This document shows, piece after piece, positions 1-12,225 of a DNA stretch of 64,000 nucleotides; position 1 is the stretch's first letter, and the number at the start of each line of letters is the position of its first letter. Position numbers and translations under genes: made by a program. Under the pieces are notes generated by a model, which saw nothing but the letters and a program-made list of their open reading frames with translations, had not been told where the DNA came from and ran no database searches. This stretch comes from Sindora glabra (lineage: Eukaryota; Streptophyta; Magnoliopsida; Fabales; Fabaceae): the NCBI GenBank assembly GCA_020226215.1, contig CM035236.1, forward strand, positions 7,507,001 to 7,571,000, written 5' to 3'.

Positions 1-3000
1 TGTTGCTTCGGTTCCTTTCAACTTCTTGCCATCGCTTTTCTCTTCTTTTACTCTTTGGTTTCTAGTAAAGCAAATCTGGGTAATATTCGGGAAACAAAAG
101 AGGTAATCATGCAAAAATGATGTTTGCTCATATTAATAAAATAAACTCTAGTACCAATTTTATATTTAAAAATACTAATTAATAATTAATTTATTAGTAG
201 CATATGGATATTGAAGAAATTTTATAAAACAAAAATTAGTTCGAGGAATAAAGCTACTTAGAAAGCCTTTTGTCGCCATCGTTTTATTTTCTATTTTTGT
301 AATAACAGAAGTAGTTATTGATATGAAACTTAAATGCACAAAAATCTGTAACCAAATAAAATATTTTTAAAAAAAATCAAATATCACTTAGATTAAATAT
401 TCACAGCTTTGATGCCATTGTTATGAGTGCAATTGATATCGAAAAGCTTCCAAAGCTAACCAAATATATTTAAACAATTGCTCAAATAATTAAGGACCAA
501 TAAGCAATGAATAACTTTTGAATTGTCAGCAAGACAGCAATTGCCAATTAGAGTTTATCCAGGAAAGAGACAACTTCCAGCAAACAATTTTGAACTGTAA
601 CCCACGAAAAATGCAATTAATAATGAGAGTGACTTGCATAATAAAAAGCCATTGAATATTAATTGTGGGGTTCAATTGAAGCAAAGAACATGAAGAAAGG
701 TCTAATATTAATAAGGAATTGGAAAATATATGGGATTTTGTTTTATTGGACATAAAAAGAGAGTTACAGCTAATGATCATTCCATTTCAAACGCCTCCGA
801 ATGTGAATAAGAAGTCTTTACTCATTTTTGTAAATTGTTTGTTATGGAAATTATTGACAGTTAGATATATATATATATAATGTTTGAGCATTGGACAAAT
901 ACGTCGTTGTCTGATGATATAAGAGTGAGCGATTTAATTTTACTAGTATGTTAATAATGTTAGATTTCAATCTTTTGTTGTTGTTAATGTAAAAAGGAAA
1001 TAATTTATGCCAATTATGAATAATATAATGTAGATTATATTAAAGAAAAGTACAAATAGAAGTTCTCATGTGATCAGGTAAATAATTAATGATATAAAAA
1101 GAGAAGGAATATGGATTGAGCACGTCGTTGCCAGCTATGGCGTAACTAAACTACCAATATTCTGTGTCAAAGTGCCGTAACTAAACTTGTTATACGTCTC
1201 ATCAATGTTGACGAAATGCAATATATAATTCTCAAAATGATTAAAGGATTCAGTGCATTGATAAGATTATTTATTTATTTATATATGTTTAGAATTTTTT
1301 TCTCATTTGTCATCTCGCCTTAAGGATAGATTGTTGGTCAATAGATCTAATAATTTAACGATTTAAATTTATTAATTTGTATAGTATTATATAAATTAAA
1401 TGAAATTTAAGTACACTGTAGAATGGTGCATCGCCTATGCCATTGCATTAATGCAGTGGATTGATAAGATTATCCTTTATTTATTTATTTGTGTTTAGAA
1501 CTATTTCATTCTCATTTGTATGCCTTTTGCATTTGGAGGGTCTTCTATTGCCTTTCCCTCTTTTCCTTTCGGATCATGATTAGGGTGGCTACTAGAAAAT
1601 GTTTTTTAAATAATAAAAGTAATAAATTATTTTATATGTTTCATTTATTTTATTGAAAAATATTTTTTTTAAAAAATATTATTTACATACATATTAAAAA
1701 AAAGTAATATATCGCTCATATTAATAATTAAAAAATAATACTTAAAAATTTGATAGTTGAAGAAAATAATTTTTTTTTGAAATAAATGAAATTATTTTTT
1801 TAAATTTTTTATATTTAATATTAAATAAATAAAATAGTTATTTTATTTTATTATTTTATAATTATATTTTATAAAATATATTCTATTAAAACAATCGAAG
1901 CCTTAAATTTCATTCAAATTCGGAACAATAAATTTTTTAAAAATAATATTTAATATTGCTGGACAGTTACAAATGTCGACTGCTTTTGATTCTCAAAGTT
2001 TTTAACCGCACCTATAATATGCTCGGGACAATTAGGCCCATTTATATTTCTTCTTCTTTCTGCAACAAAGGAGGAGAAACATTTTTACGGATTTAAAAAA
2101 AGAAAGAAAGAAAATGCCTCAGAAGCTTGAGATTGAATTTTTTTTTTTTTTAGGTGACAAGTTATTTCGAAATTTCGTAGAACCTCTATTTTTAATTTTG
2201 CCACCTCTAAAGAATAACTTAAAATTTTTACCATAAAAAAGTTATCTCGTTTTCTGTTAAATGAAATAACTAAAATTGATATTTGACACCAGATATGAAG
2301 GCTCTGAACTATTGATAACCTGCCATCTGATTAGTTGAATTACATATTTTTCAGATCATTTGAATTACTAATTTTTATCCCTTATTTTGTTCTTATTATG
2401 ATGGTACTTTTCTTTTAACCTTTAAAGTGAAAGCTTTAAATGTACGTATAAGGAAATTGTGCTTTTTCTCTGAATAAAACTGACATTAAATGAATTTAAT
2501 AAAGATTCTTCCCCCCCCCCCCCCCCTGCCATTTCCCTCCTTCAACAAAGTAGAACTTTGAAATGTCACGGTCTTTGAATGTATCTAGCAAATATAGACC
2601 GGCATGTATTCAACACAAAAACATTAAATGCAAATTTATTTTTAAAGTTTCATTATTTTTTGGAAGATATTTTTGGTGGAATAATTTTATTTTTTTATAT
2701 ATAAATAAAGAAGTATTATATATTTTTATATTTTATAATTAAAAATTTTTTATAATTATGATAGTCAGAATTATTATATTTAATATTAAATATATAAATT
2801 ATTTTTCATCATCTTAATATTTCATAATTATATTTTTAAAAAAAATATTTTTCGTAAAATAAATGGAAATGTAGTAACAGATTATCTCATTAGAGCATGA
2901 TCTGAAATTTTGAGGTCCATTTGTTTCTGAGATAAAATTAATGAATGAAAACTTGGAAATAGGATTGCTGATTTGCTGTATTCAGCAATTGAAGTAAATG

Positions 3001-3500
3001 CATGTGTGCCCGTCCTGGAGGAGATAAGGAGGAAGATCAAGACTTGGTTGCTTTGGTCTATGTGGACCAGTTTACCTCTCTCTATCATCCTTCTGTAATT
3101 AATAGGCCCAATGTGTTAAGTTCATTGTCATTCCAACTCCGAACCCGACCCGTTCCCTTTATGGGCAAAGTGCTGGGCTTTCCTTTTCGGCTTTTCCCTT
3201 ATGTTATCCTTTAGAATGCATTTACTTCTTGATTTGGGTGCGGTCATCTGCCATTTTGCAAATAACATATACAAAGAATTTGCCAAAAATAATGTTTCAA
3301 ACTCCTTCATGTCATACAAGGACTAGTTGAGTCACATTTCCCATATTCATTGAATTTGATAATAATTTTGAAGTATGCTCTTTTCTAATTTATTGAATTT
3401 GATAATAATTTTTAAGTATGCTATTGTCAATAGTTTTAATATGCAACTAATGCTGTGTCTCAATAAAATTCAAGAACATCCTTTTCTTACTTACTATGTA
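1..3500. other. AT-rich intergenic spacer
   Basis: No gene can be supported here. The first 120 bases on the plus strand read open and hydrophobic for about 34 codons, but there is no start in the window and no recognisable product. Two diverged copies of a roughly 75-bp segment lie near 1248-1320 and 1449-1523. A run of 16 C's sits at 2511-2526. Short ORFs near 2882-3320 overlap on both strands and resemble no family I know. Confidence 0.6.
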
Positions 3501-3518
3501 AATAAAATTACTAATTTT

Positions 3519-3758
3519 ATTCTTGAAATTATAAAGTATTAATGAAATAGTCCTTAAATTATATTAAATAATTAATCTTATACCTGAATAATAGTTTATA
3601 TAGAGAATTTCATTTCTTCCTATAAATATTTTGGGATAAAATTAATCATTTAATATAATTTAAAATTATTTTATTAGCTCTTTACAAATTTAGGGATGAA
3701 ATTGATAGTTTTATTAAAAAGATAATTTGACTAATACCATTTTATAATTTCAAGAAAA
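3519..3758. mobile_element. Foldback MITE-like inverted repeat
   Basis: The outer left arm begins TTCTTGAAATTATAAA near 3519, and the outer right arm is its reverse complement, TTTATAATTTCAAGAA, ending near 3757. Inner parts also pair: the left segment around 3553-3590 matches the reverse complement of 3640-3675 with few mismatches. The whole unit could fold into one long hairpin of about 240 bp with no coding capacity. This is typical of small non-autonomous DNA transposons in plant intergenic DNA. I could not fix a target-site duplication, so the superfamily is open. Confidence 0.5.
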
Positions 3759-3759
3759 C

Positions 3760-5449
3760 ATATCAATATATTTTTCTTCAAAAAAGATGATTTTTTTATA
3801 TTTTTCATAAATATAATTTAATCCTCAAATGCTATTGTAGATAATGTTTGACAAGGAATAAAATGATATGTTTGGACTAGAAGAAACTTTGCTAGTAATA
3901 TTTATGGAGACCTTGGTATATACATCATTTTATGTCTCATTGAAACAAGATATAAATTTGCAGCCAAAGTAATGATATAACTTTACAAGTCTTTTGGGTC
4001 ATTCTTTGGTGCTTCTTAAAATAGGAAGTACTGATGCAATCTTTGTAAATTTTTTATATAGTTATGCAATTTTTTGATAAAATTTTGTAACTGTTTTATA
4101 AAATTCTAAAAATTTTCGTATTACAATTAAGATTGTTCATGTCGCAAGATTTATTAAAAAAAGTTATAATATCTTATAAAAAAAATTACAAAATTTACGT
4201 AGTTAATTATACTCAATAACTTATATCAAGATAGTAAACCCCCCAGTATGCTTTGTTATTCCTTGTGAATTTGGGACTACAAAAGTCAATTATTATAATT
4301 GTTTTGTGATGTTAATATAACTAAGAATAAAATATGAAGACTTAGCTTAATCAGTATCAGTATAACCTATATATTCACAGACAAAGGCAGGCGAAATATT
4401 TACTAAGCGACGATCAAAAGGATTACAAGTGCATACAACAAGCAACCTATATTTTATTATTAATTGTTTCATGCTGAAAATTAAATGAAGATCTTATATA
4501 TATATATTATGTTAGTATCTATAAAAAAAGTACATTTGATTTACAATTTAAAAATTTTGGAGTACATAGTGACTAATTACATTTATTTTTAATAAAAAAT
4601 ATTTTATCTAATATATATTTGATGTACTAGTATCTGTAATTTTTTGAAAATTTGTAGTCTCTATAAGCGATCGTATTAGAAGCATCGGTGCTTGATTTTG
4701 GATGATGATGTATACAGCCAACTTCTGCTAATGCTTAATGGGTTTCCAACTAAAAGACAACTTGCTTATTATTAGATGTCTCCTTCCCACTAAATCAGGG
4801 GCCAGTTCAGTATTCATCGATCGTTAACCCAGCTTTTCTATATTGGTTCTATCTTTCCTTCAATAGAAAATCAACATAACATGCATGCATGTACGAAATT
4901 GTAAATAATTTGATCCACAGCTGCATTTAATTATTTACTGGGTGTTTATAAAAGATAAAATGGTGTCAGAGTTAACTACGGTATCAGGATTTTCTACGCA
5001 AATCAAATTTTAGATTTTAATTCCGGTCGACTTATAATATTTTTGGATTATGGCGAAGTCTTGTCATGATTCAAAATCTCGTGTCAACTTGAGAATATGA
5101 TCTATTTAGTCATTTTATCTATAGCATTGGTAGTTAAGTTATTACGCTCGATTGCACGTATAATAAATTAAAAATTGAAACCGGGCTGCTGTAAAAATAA
5201 AAAATAAAACTTTATTAAAAAACCATATGTTCTTTAAGTTTAAAATAAATCTAAATACAATTTTCTAAACTCATTCCTTACTCAACTTTAGAGCTCACAG
5301 ACATATGCAAAAAATTTTGAATAAAGAATAAATTTAAAAAATAATAATAATAATAATAACATCACTCTCGAGTTAAAAACTTTCGGTCTGTGACATAATT
5401 TTCTTTTTTTTTTTATAAGGAAAATAATGAAAAAGTAGAGAAGATGGAG
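3760..5449. other. AT-rich intergenic spacer
   Basis: I see no gene and no repeat with defined ends. A TGGTGTCAGAG string near 4961 resembles a tRNA-Met primer-binding site but has no LTR beside it. A short (AAT)n run lies at about 5341-5358. Confidence 0.6.
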
Positions 5450-5454
5450 ACAAA

Positions 5455-5919
5455 TGTAAGAATTTTAAATATATTTTTAGGATCTCATGTATGATAATTA
5501 GAACACCATAAATATGAAATTAGAATTTACTTACCTGATGGATTTGCAGCCATGATTGAATTCAGCGGAAGCTAATGAATTCTACTCAACTAGATCTTCC
5601 TCTTCGCTCTTCTCTTTGGTGGCGGCTCTCAATGGGTAGAAACCATGTGTATGAGAAGTGAAGAGGGGACCTAGCCTTAATCCTTATTTATAATCCTAGC
5701 AATCCTCCCCATAAAAGGATTCCTAAGTCTTTTAGGCCTACACAACCGCCAATACCACACTAATCTATGTAGATGTGCTAAGCCCATATCTTTAAGATCA
5801 CAATTTTAAATGGACTCCATGCATATCTCATAATTGGACTAAATATCTAATCAGTCAATTTTTTTATTAAATCACAAATTACCAATTAATAGCAGCTCAC
5901 TTTATGGAAAATTCTAACA
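5455..5919 (-). repeat. 3' LTR of the intact copia element
   Basis: It is 465 bp. In element orientation it starts TGTTAGAATTTTCC and ends AATTCTTACA. It matches the 5' LTR at all but about six positions and is flanked outside by the target duplication ACAAA. Confidence 0.95.
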
Positions 5920-5930
5920 TTCTCCCACTT
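5920..5930 (-). other. Polypurine tract of the intact copia element
   Basis: On the minus strand this reads AAGTGGGAGAA and directly abuts the 3' LTR. Such a purine run primes second-strand DNA synthesis. A nearly identical tract, AAATGGGAGAA, precedes the 3' LTR of the non-coding element at 41181. Confidence 0.9.
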
Positions 5931-6556
5931 GAGCAATATTAATTGGGTTTTATTAGAGTTTTAACAAAATACATTTTGAAAACAAGACTCCAGACTGATT
6001 AAAAAAAAAAACTTTTATGTGGCCACAAAGAAAAATAATTTAGCCCTTTGAGATAACATCACAACAATCCTATCTAATATAGCCAACTAACACTGAATCA
6101 TAGCGGCCTTTATGCCCCTTATTGACATAAGACCAATCTATGGTTACAAGTGTTAGTGACTTTATCGACAATGGATTTTAGTGTGGCTGTGTAGTAAGAA
6201 AATAGCATTAAATGTGATCAAAAGTGCTATTTTCATTATCAGTCCTCCATGATTTCTCTAAAACTTGATGAGAAATCTATATACTGTATGTATGTCTCAT
6301 TCATATTCTCGAGATCATTTAATGGTGTCATTCCATAAGACATACTTTCTTGACATCAAAAATCATACTTAAGACAGACACCAGTCTTAAGTAGTAAGAT
6401 TTCAATACTTATAAGTATATGTTCAAGTAAGAATATATAATAGCATAGATTATCTACTTTATGATGATCATCAATGAAATTAATAATCTTATAAAAAGAG
6501 TGTCTAACATAATAAATTATAGCATGAGAGTATCAAACACAAGAAATATGCTCCCA
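5931..6556 (-). other. 3' untranslated region of the intact copia element
   Basis: This is 626 bp of non-coding DNA between the gag-pol stop codon and the polypurine tract. No ORF or repeat is visible in it. Confidence 0.7.
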
Positions 6557-9500
6557 CTAATAAAATACATCAAAAGACTTTAAGACACCCATACTCTCAA
6601 CATGTTTGCTAAAAACTACAGGTCTTAATCCTTTAGTCAGAGGATCAGCAATCATCTTATTTGTATCAATATGCTCTACAGTAATATCACCATTTTTCAC
6701 AAAATCTCTGACTTTAAGGTACTTTATTTCTAAATGCTTAGACCCACATGTAGTTTTGTTGTTTTTGGAAAACAACACAGCAGATTTGTTATCACAATAA
6801 ATTCTTAGTGGATTAGAGATGGAATCAATGATGCGAAGACCAGAAATAAGATTCTTTAGCCAAATGGCTTGTGTAGCTGCTCCATAACACGCAACAAACT
6901 CAGCTTGCATAGTAGAAGAAGCTAAGAGTGTTTGTTTTACACTCTTCCAAGATACAGCTCCTCCAGCTAATGTAAAAATGTATCCTGAAGTGGATTTCAT
7001 ATCATCTTGAGAGCCAGCAAAGTCAGAATCTGTATATCCAACAATCTCAAGATTGTCAACTTTTCTATAAACCAACATGTAATCTTTTGTCTTTTGTAAG
7101 TACCTTAATACTTTCTTAACAGCAACCCAATGATCCATACCAGGGTTAGAAAGATACCTACCAAGAACTCCTACTGCAAATGCAATGTCAGGCCTAGTGC
7201 AGACTTGTGCATACATAAGACTCCCCACTGCACTAGAATAAGGTATATTCTTCATAGATTCTCTTTCTAAATCATTCTTGGGACATTGACTAAGGCTGAG
7301 TTTATCACCTTTTATGACAGGTGCATCCCCACCCTTACAATTCTGCATATTAAATCTAGTGAGCACACGATCAATGTAAGACCTTTGTGAAAGTCCCAAT
7401 AAACCTCTAGATCGATCTCTATGAATCTCTATCCCAAGAACAAATGAAGCATTCCCAAGATCTTTCATATCAAAAATCTTGGACAATGATTGTTTAGTCT
7501 CATGCAACAATCCATTATCATTACTGGCTAATAGAATATCATCCACATAGAGGACAAGAAAAATGTACTTACTCCCACTGATCTTAAGGTATATGCACTG
7601 ATTAACTTTATTTTCCTCAAAACCCATGGAAGTGATCACCTCATCAAATTTAAAATACCATTGCCTTGAAGCTTGTTTAAGTCCATAAATAGACTTTTTA
7701 AGCCGACACACTAAATGTTCTTTTCCAGGTTCTTGAAAACCCTCTGGCTGTACCATATAAACTTCTTCTCTCAAATCCCCATTCAAAAAGGCTGTCTTCA
7801 CATCCATTTGATGAAGCTCTAAGTCATAGTGTGCTACCAAGGCCATGATGATTCTAAAGGAATCTTTAGATGAGACTGGTGAAAAGGTCTCATTATAGTC
7901 CACTCCTTCTTTCTGAGTGAATCCTTTTGCCACTAATCTAGCTTTAAACCTTTCAACATTTCCTTTAGAATCTTTCTTGGTTTTGTACACCCATTTACAT
8001 CCAATAGGTTTGCATCCATTTGAAAGCTCAACAAGTTCCCAAACAACATTATGAGCCATAGAATTTATTTCATCTTTCATTGCATCCATCCACATATTAG
8101 ACTGTGCACTAGTTATTGCATCTTTGTAAGTCACAGGATCAACAACATGACTAATATCATAGTCACTCTCTCCAAGGAAAATTAAGTAATCATTAGAGAT
8201 TGCAGATCTTCTTTGTCTAGTAGATCTTCTCAAAGGCACCTCAACATCATTCTCTTGAGCTTGAATTACATCAACAGGATCGGGAATTTGATTAAAAGGA
8301 TGAGCAAGTGGGAGAGGATCTGTATTCTGCTGCACATTTTCTCCTCTTCCAATATCTACTGGTACTGTAAGATTTTGTGGGTTTGGCAAAGGGAAAGTGA
8401 CATATCTTACAGGTTCATCATCATTGGTAAGTTCTATGATGCTTTTATCTGCAGTATCCCATTCCAAGAATTTTGCCACCTGTGACTCCACAATTTTTGC
8501 TCCACGTTCAGGGCAATAGAATTTATACCCTTTGGAATGATCTGGGTACCCTATGAAGTAGCAACGAGTAGATCGAGGTTCAGTTTTCTTTTCAAAAGGA
8601 TTATAAATTCTAACTTCTGCAGGACATCCCCAAACTCGAAAGTGATTCAAGCTAGGTTTCCTTTTGGCCCATAGTTCAAAAAGTGTTTTTGCTACAGATT
8701 TGCTAGGCACTCTATTCAATATATATAATGCAGATTTCATGGCTTCACCCCAAAGAGATTCAGGAAGATTGGTTCTACTCATCATACTCCTCATCATATC
8801 TTTAAGAGTGCGATTTCGTCTTTCGGCCACACCATTTTGCTCAGGACTACCAGGCATAGTATATTGGGCAATTATCCCATTCTCTTGTAAGTATTTAGCA
8901 AATGGTCCCATATGCTGTCCAGTTGTGCCATGTCTACTATAATATTCACCACCTCGATCAGACCTAACAATTTTGATGACTTTTCCCAATTGTTTCTCTA
9001 CCTCTGTTTTAAAAATTTTAAATTTTTCAAAAGCACAAGACTTCTCCTTAATTAGGTAAAGATAACCATAACGAGAAAAATCATCAATAAAGGTAACAAA
9101 ATATTTATTGCCACATAAAGTAGGAATAAGTGGTCCACTAATATCAGTATGCACAATTTCTAAAAGGTCAGAACTTCGAGTGGCACCTTTATTTTTAGTC
9201 TTAGTTAACTTACCCCTTATACAATCAACACATGTGTCTAAGTTTTTAGATTTAAGAGAAGGTAAAGAACCATCTTTTATTAATCTATTAATTCTCTCAT
9301 TTGAGATGTGACCTAATCTTTTATGCCATAATAAGAAAGATTTTTCACTAACTAAAGTTCTCTTAGACACTATGTTTTCAACATTCATAGTACTGTATTC
9401 ATTATTTTGGGCCAAGCACAATCTATATAAACTATCATCAAGCTTAAATTCACCTATAATTTTAGAATTTAAAAAAAAATCAACTTTTCTATTCTTGATG

Positions 9501-10678
9501 ATAAAATGATAACCATGTTTATCCAAAACAGAAACTGAAATTAAATTTCTCCTAAAGGAGGGAACATAAAAAATATTTTCCAAAATAAGTTCAAAACCAG
9601 ACTCCAAATTTAAACCTATTGTTCCAATAAAACAAACTTCTACTTCAGCATTATTTCCAACTCTAAGTTTGGCCTCTTTCTCACTTGGCTTCTGTTTGCT
9701 TTTGAACCCCTGCAAAGTAACAGCAACGTGAACAGTTGCACCACTATCAAGCCACCATGAGTTTAATGGTGCACTAATAAAATAGGATTCAAAACAAACA
9801 AAAGCTAGTGATTTACCTTCTTGCTTACCCTTTTTCTTTAACCAAGATTTGTATTTGTGACACTCGAATTTCTTATGACCTTTCTTTTTACAGAAAAAAC
9901 ATTTATTTTCTTTCTTAATGACAGCTTTAGGACCACTTACCCCTCTTGTCTGATTACTACCTTGGCCTTTCTTGTCCTGAGACTTATTAGGTGCTTTTGA
10001 TCCAAACTTCCTAGACTTGTTGAAATTTTTCTGGTAGGTAGATTTAGAGTTAATGGTAAGTAAAGCACTCTCATTTTTCTCCCTTTTAAGTTTTTCCTCT
10101 TCTGAAACACATTTAGATATAAGATCATTGATACTCCAAACTTCATTCATGGTGTTGTAAGCAGTTTTAATTTGGGTGAACTCAAGAGGAAGTGAATTGA
10201 TGGCATGGTGAACAATAAATTTGTCAGGTAAGGTGATTTCATGGGAAGCTAATTTGTTTTTGATATGGACCATTTTCATGATAAAGTCTCTAACATTTCC
10301 AACAAAATCATACTTCATGCTTGTCAGCTCACTCATAAGATTCCCAGCCTCAGACTTACTGGATTTTTGGTACATTTGACTAACAGCATCATGGAGTTCT
10401 TTAGCATTCCCAATCTCATCCAACCCACTCAGAAGATGTTCAGAGATAGATCTCTTAATAGCATGTAGACACATACGATTTGCTCTATCCCACTTGGCAA
10501 AAAACTCCTTTTGTTCAGCAGTACTTTGGGCAGTGATGGCACCAGGTGGATTAATCCGTAAGGCTATGTCTATATCACTCATAACTAAGGCAAAATTCAG
10601 GTCTTCATTCCATCTCTTATAGTTAGATCCATGTAGGATCTCAATGGTAGCTTGGTTGCCATTTACAGTAAAAGTCAC
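6557..10678 (-). CDS. Ty1/copia gag-pol polyprotein, 1373 aa, intact
   Basis: This single ORF encodes the capsid and replication enzymes of the retrotransposon, with all functions in one frame. Domains in order: gag (about 1-240); a CCHC zinc knuckle C260-C263-H268-C273; an aspartic protease with DSGA at 311-314; the integrase HHCC finger H452, H457, C483, C486; the integrase core with D512, D574 and probable catalytic E619 (in NGVAER); copia reverse transcriptase (about 880-1120) with YVDD at 1044-1047; and RNase H with D1217, E1260 and D1296, ending in the family's DPLTKG motif near 1345. The integrase-pol-RNase H order is diagnostic of Ty1/copia, not Ty3/gypsy. No stop, frameshift or lost catalytic residue is seen. 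It is closest in style to TNT1-like polyproteins (from memory). The upstream 1.5-kb leader lacks other coding sequence. Confidence 0.96.
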   Translation of the reverse strand: MTFTVNGNQATIEILHGSNYKRWNEDLNFALVMSDIDIALRINPPGAITAQSTAEQKEFFAKWDRANRMCLHAIKRSISEHLLSGLDEIGNAKELHDAVSQMYQKSSKSEAGNLMSELTSMKYDFVGNVRDFIMKMVHIKNKLASHEITLPDKFIVHHAINSLPLEFTQIKTAYNTMNEVWSINDLISKCVSEEEKLKREKNESALLTINSKSTYQKNFNKSRKFGSKAPNKSQDKKGQGSNQTRGVSGPKAVIKKENKCFFCKKKGHKKFECHKYKSWLKKKGKQEGKSLAFVCFESYFISAPLNSWWLDSGATVHVAVTLQGFKSKQKPSEKEAKLRVGNNAEVEVCFIGTIGLNLESGFELILENIFYVPSFRRNLISVSVLDKHGYHFIIKNRKVDFFLNSKIIGEFKLDDSLYRLCLAQNNEYSTMNVENIVSKRTLVSEKSFLLWHKRLGHISNERINRLIKDGSLPSLKSKNLDTCVDCIRGKLTKTKNKGATRSSDLLEIVHTDISGPLIPTLCGNKYFVTFIDDFSRYGYLYLIKEKSCAFEKFKIFKTEVEKQLGKVIKIVRSDRGGEYYSRHGTTGQHMGPFAKYLQENGIIAQYTMPGSPEQNGVAERRNRTLKDMMRSMMSRTNLPESLWGEAMKSALYILNRVPSKSVAKTLFELWAKRKPSLNHFRVWGCPAEVRIYNPFEKKTEPRSTRCYFIGYPDHSKGYKFYCPERGAKIVESQVAKFLEWDTADKSIIELTNDDEPVRYVTFPLPNPQNLTVPVDIGRGENVQQNTDPLPLAHPFNQIPDPVDVIQAQENDVEVPLRRSTRQRRSAISNDYLIFLGESDYDISHVVDPVTYKDAITSAQSNMWMDAMKDEINSMAHNVVWELVELSNGCKPIGCKWVYKTKKDSKGNVERFKARLVAKGFTQKEGVDYNETFSPVSSKDSFRIIMALVAHYDLELHQMDVKTAFLNGDLREEVYMVQPEGFQEPGKEHLVCRLKKSIYGLKQASRQWYFKFDEVITSMGFEENKVNQCIYLKISGSKYIFLVLYVDDILLASNDNGLLHETKQSLSKIFDMKDLGNASFVLGIEIHRDRSRGLLGLSQRSYIDRVLTRFNMQNCKGGDAPVIKGDKLSLSQCPKNDLERESMKNIPYSSAVGSLMYAQVCTRPDIAFAVGVLGRYLSNPGMDHWVAVKKVLRYLQKTKDYMLVYRKVDNLEIVGYTDSDFAGSQDDMKSTSGYIFTLAGGAVSWKSVKQTLLASSTMQAEFVACYGAATQAIWLKNLISGLRIIDSISNPLRIYCDNKSAVLFSKNNKTTCGSKHLEIKYLKVRDFVKNGDITVEHIDTNKMIADPLTKGLRPVVFSKHVESMGVLKSFDVFY

Positions 10679-11342
10679 TGTTCAAGACAAATTGCAACAA
10701 TTAACCAATGGATAATTTTAAAAAGAATAGCAACGATTCCAAATGTGCTATAATAACTAGAGAGTCTAGGTGCATCATCATATTCTCCCCTTTGGGTAGA
10801 GAACATAACATGCTAGTAAGTACCCTCCTCATAAGGCTAATATAAAAATATCCAATTTTTAAAAAATCCATCTCCCTTTGGGCAGAAAGACTTTCTAAAT
10901 TAAAATATTTTTATCCGTGATGCCTTATGCCACAATGCTAAAATTATCTTACATAATAACCCCCTTTGGGCAGGCGATTATATAATATAATTCTAGTATT
11001 ATCCCATGATTTCTAAATAAGAAAATATTTCACTAATCACTATAAATGAGCTACTTTGGCAGTCAAGTATTTATAGTTACTAATGAAAAAAAAATTTTTT
11101 TTTTTTGAATCGGGAAAAATTAAATTATCCAATATCTTAATTTGCATACTCAACCATATGTATGCAATGAACTCTTAAATAATGTTGCATAATAAAATCT
11201 TGAACAAAATTTAAAATTAACATAATTGTAATATCTAATATATTCACTCTAAAAATAAATAAAATTAGGAAGAGTGAATATCATTAATGAATTACAAATA
11301 TTTTATTTTATTTTATTTTTAGAAAAAATTTATAATTCTGGG

Positions 11343-11384
<42 letters not shown>

Positions 11385-12211
11385 GTCATCTTTTCCAACG
11401 AAAAGATTTGTACGTCGGGTTTCAAAAAGCACATGTACGTCAGTCCAAAAATATATATATATTTATATAAAGTTATTGGTACGTCAGTTTTCAAGAAGAG
11501 ATAGGATGAAGAATTATAACATTGACCAACGTCAGAAAAGATATATATATAGAAAAGAATTATATAAAAAAAGATATAGAAAAGATATATATATATATAT
11601 ATAACATTGACCAAGGTGGTTTGGCGGATAAATGTAAACCAGACGGCAAATCCAAATACGTGATTCAAGGAAACAGATATATGAAGCACGCCAATCGAAA
11701 AAGTTAAGAAGATATATATTTAATTTACTTTATATGTATATATCTGGAGAGACATCAAACAAAAGCAAAAACATATCTTATTTGTTTTATAAATATATAC
11801 ATGTCTGGTGCGCCATCAGAAAGGGAAAACAGAAGCATGCCATACGAGATTCAATCAGCATGCATGTATACAACAGTTAAATCTTGCAACACATTATATA
11901 CATATATATAACAGTTAACGAAACAATTTCAAACAGAATGCTAAAATAATATTTTGATGGCTTTCCGTACAATTTCATATAAAATTGATAAATTAGGATT
12001 TCTTAATTTCACAATCCTAATAAAAATTAATCTAAAATCTTTTCCTACGAAAAGTTCATGATGATACATTAAAACATTATAAAATAAATATTATAAATTG
12101 GTCGTATGATTATATTTTGAGAATCATACATATAAAATGTCATCACAAATCTTCAATCAAAATAATATAAAATATAATTAATTATTCTGGGTTCTAATAT
12201 CATACATGTAA
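10679..12211 (-). other. Long untranslated leader of the intact copia element
   Basis: About 1.5 kb separates the primer-binding site from the gag start. It is AT-rich and non-coding. Near the gag end it carries three copies of a CTGCCCAAAGGG-like motif (minus strand) at 10785-10799, 10872-10885 and 10961-10974, spaced about 88 bp. An (AT)n run lies at 11345-11381, with shorter TA-rich runs to 11610. The same motif is highly repeated in the non-coding element at 33-41 kb. Confidence 0.8.
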
Positions 12212-12223
12212 GCTCTGATACCA
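12212..12223 (-). other. Primer-binding site for initiator tRNA-Met
   Basis: The minus strand reads TGGTATCAGAGC, the standard plant retrotransposon site complementary to the 3' end of initiator methionine tRNA. Two bases separate it from the 5' LTR. Confidence 0.93.
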
Positions 12224-12225
12224 CA

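Noticed and set aside
2882..3319. Three overlapping ORFs of 63-70 codons on both strands
   Set aside because: They overlap one another, show no domain, signal peptide or splice context, and sit in a moderately GC-richer patch where chance frames are expected.
4955..4975. TGGTGTCAGAGTT resembling a tRNA-Met primer-binding site
   Set aside because: No LTR ending in CA precedes it and no polypurine tract or second LTR could be paired with it.
11330..11707. Overlapping ORFs on both strands reading Ile-Tyr repeats
   Set aside because: They are translations of the (AT)n runs in the copia leader. The same applies to frames at 20635, 25140 and 47817.
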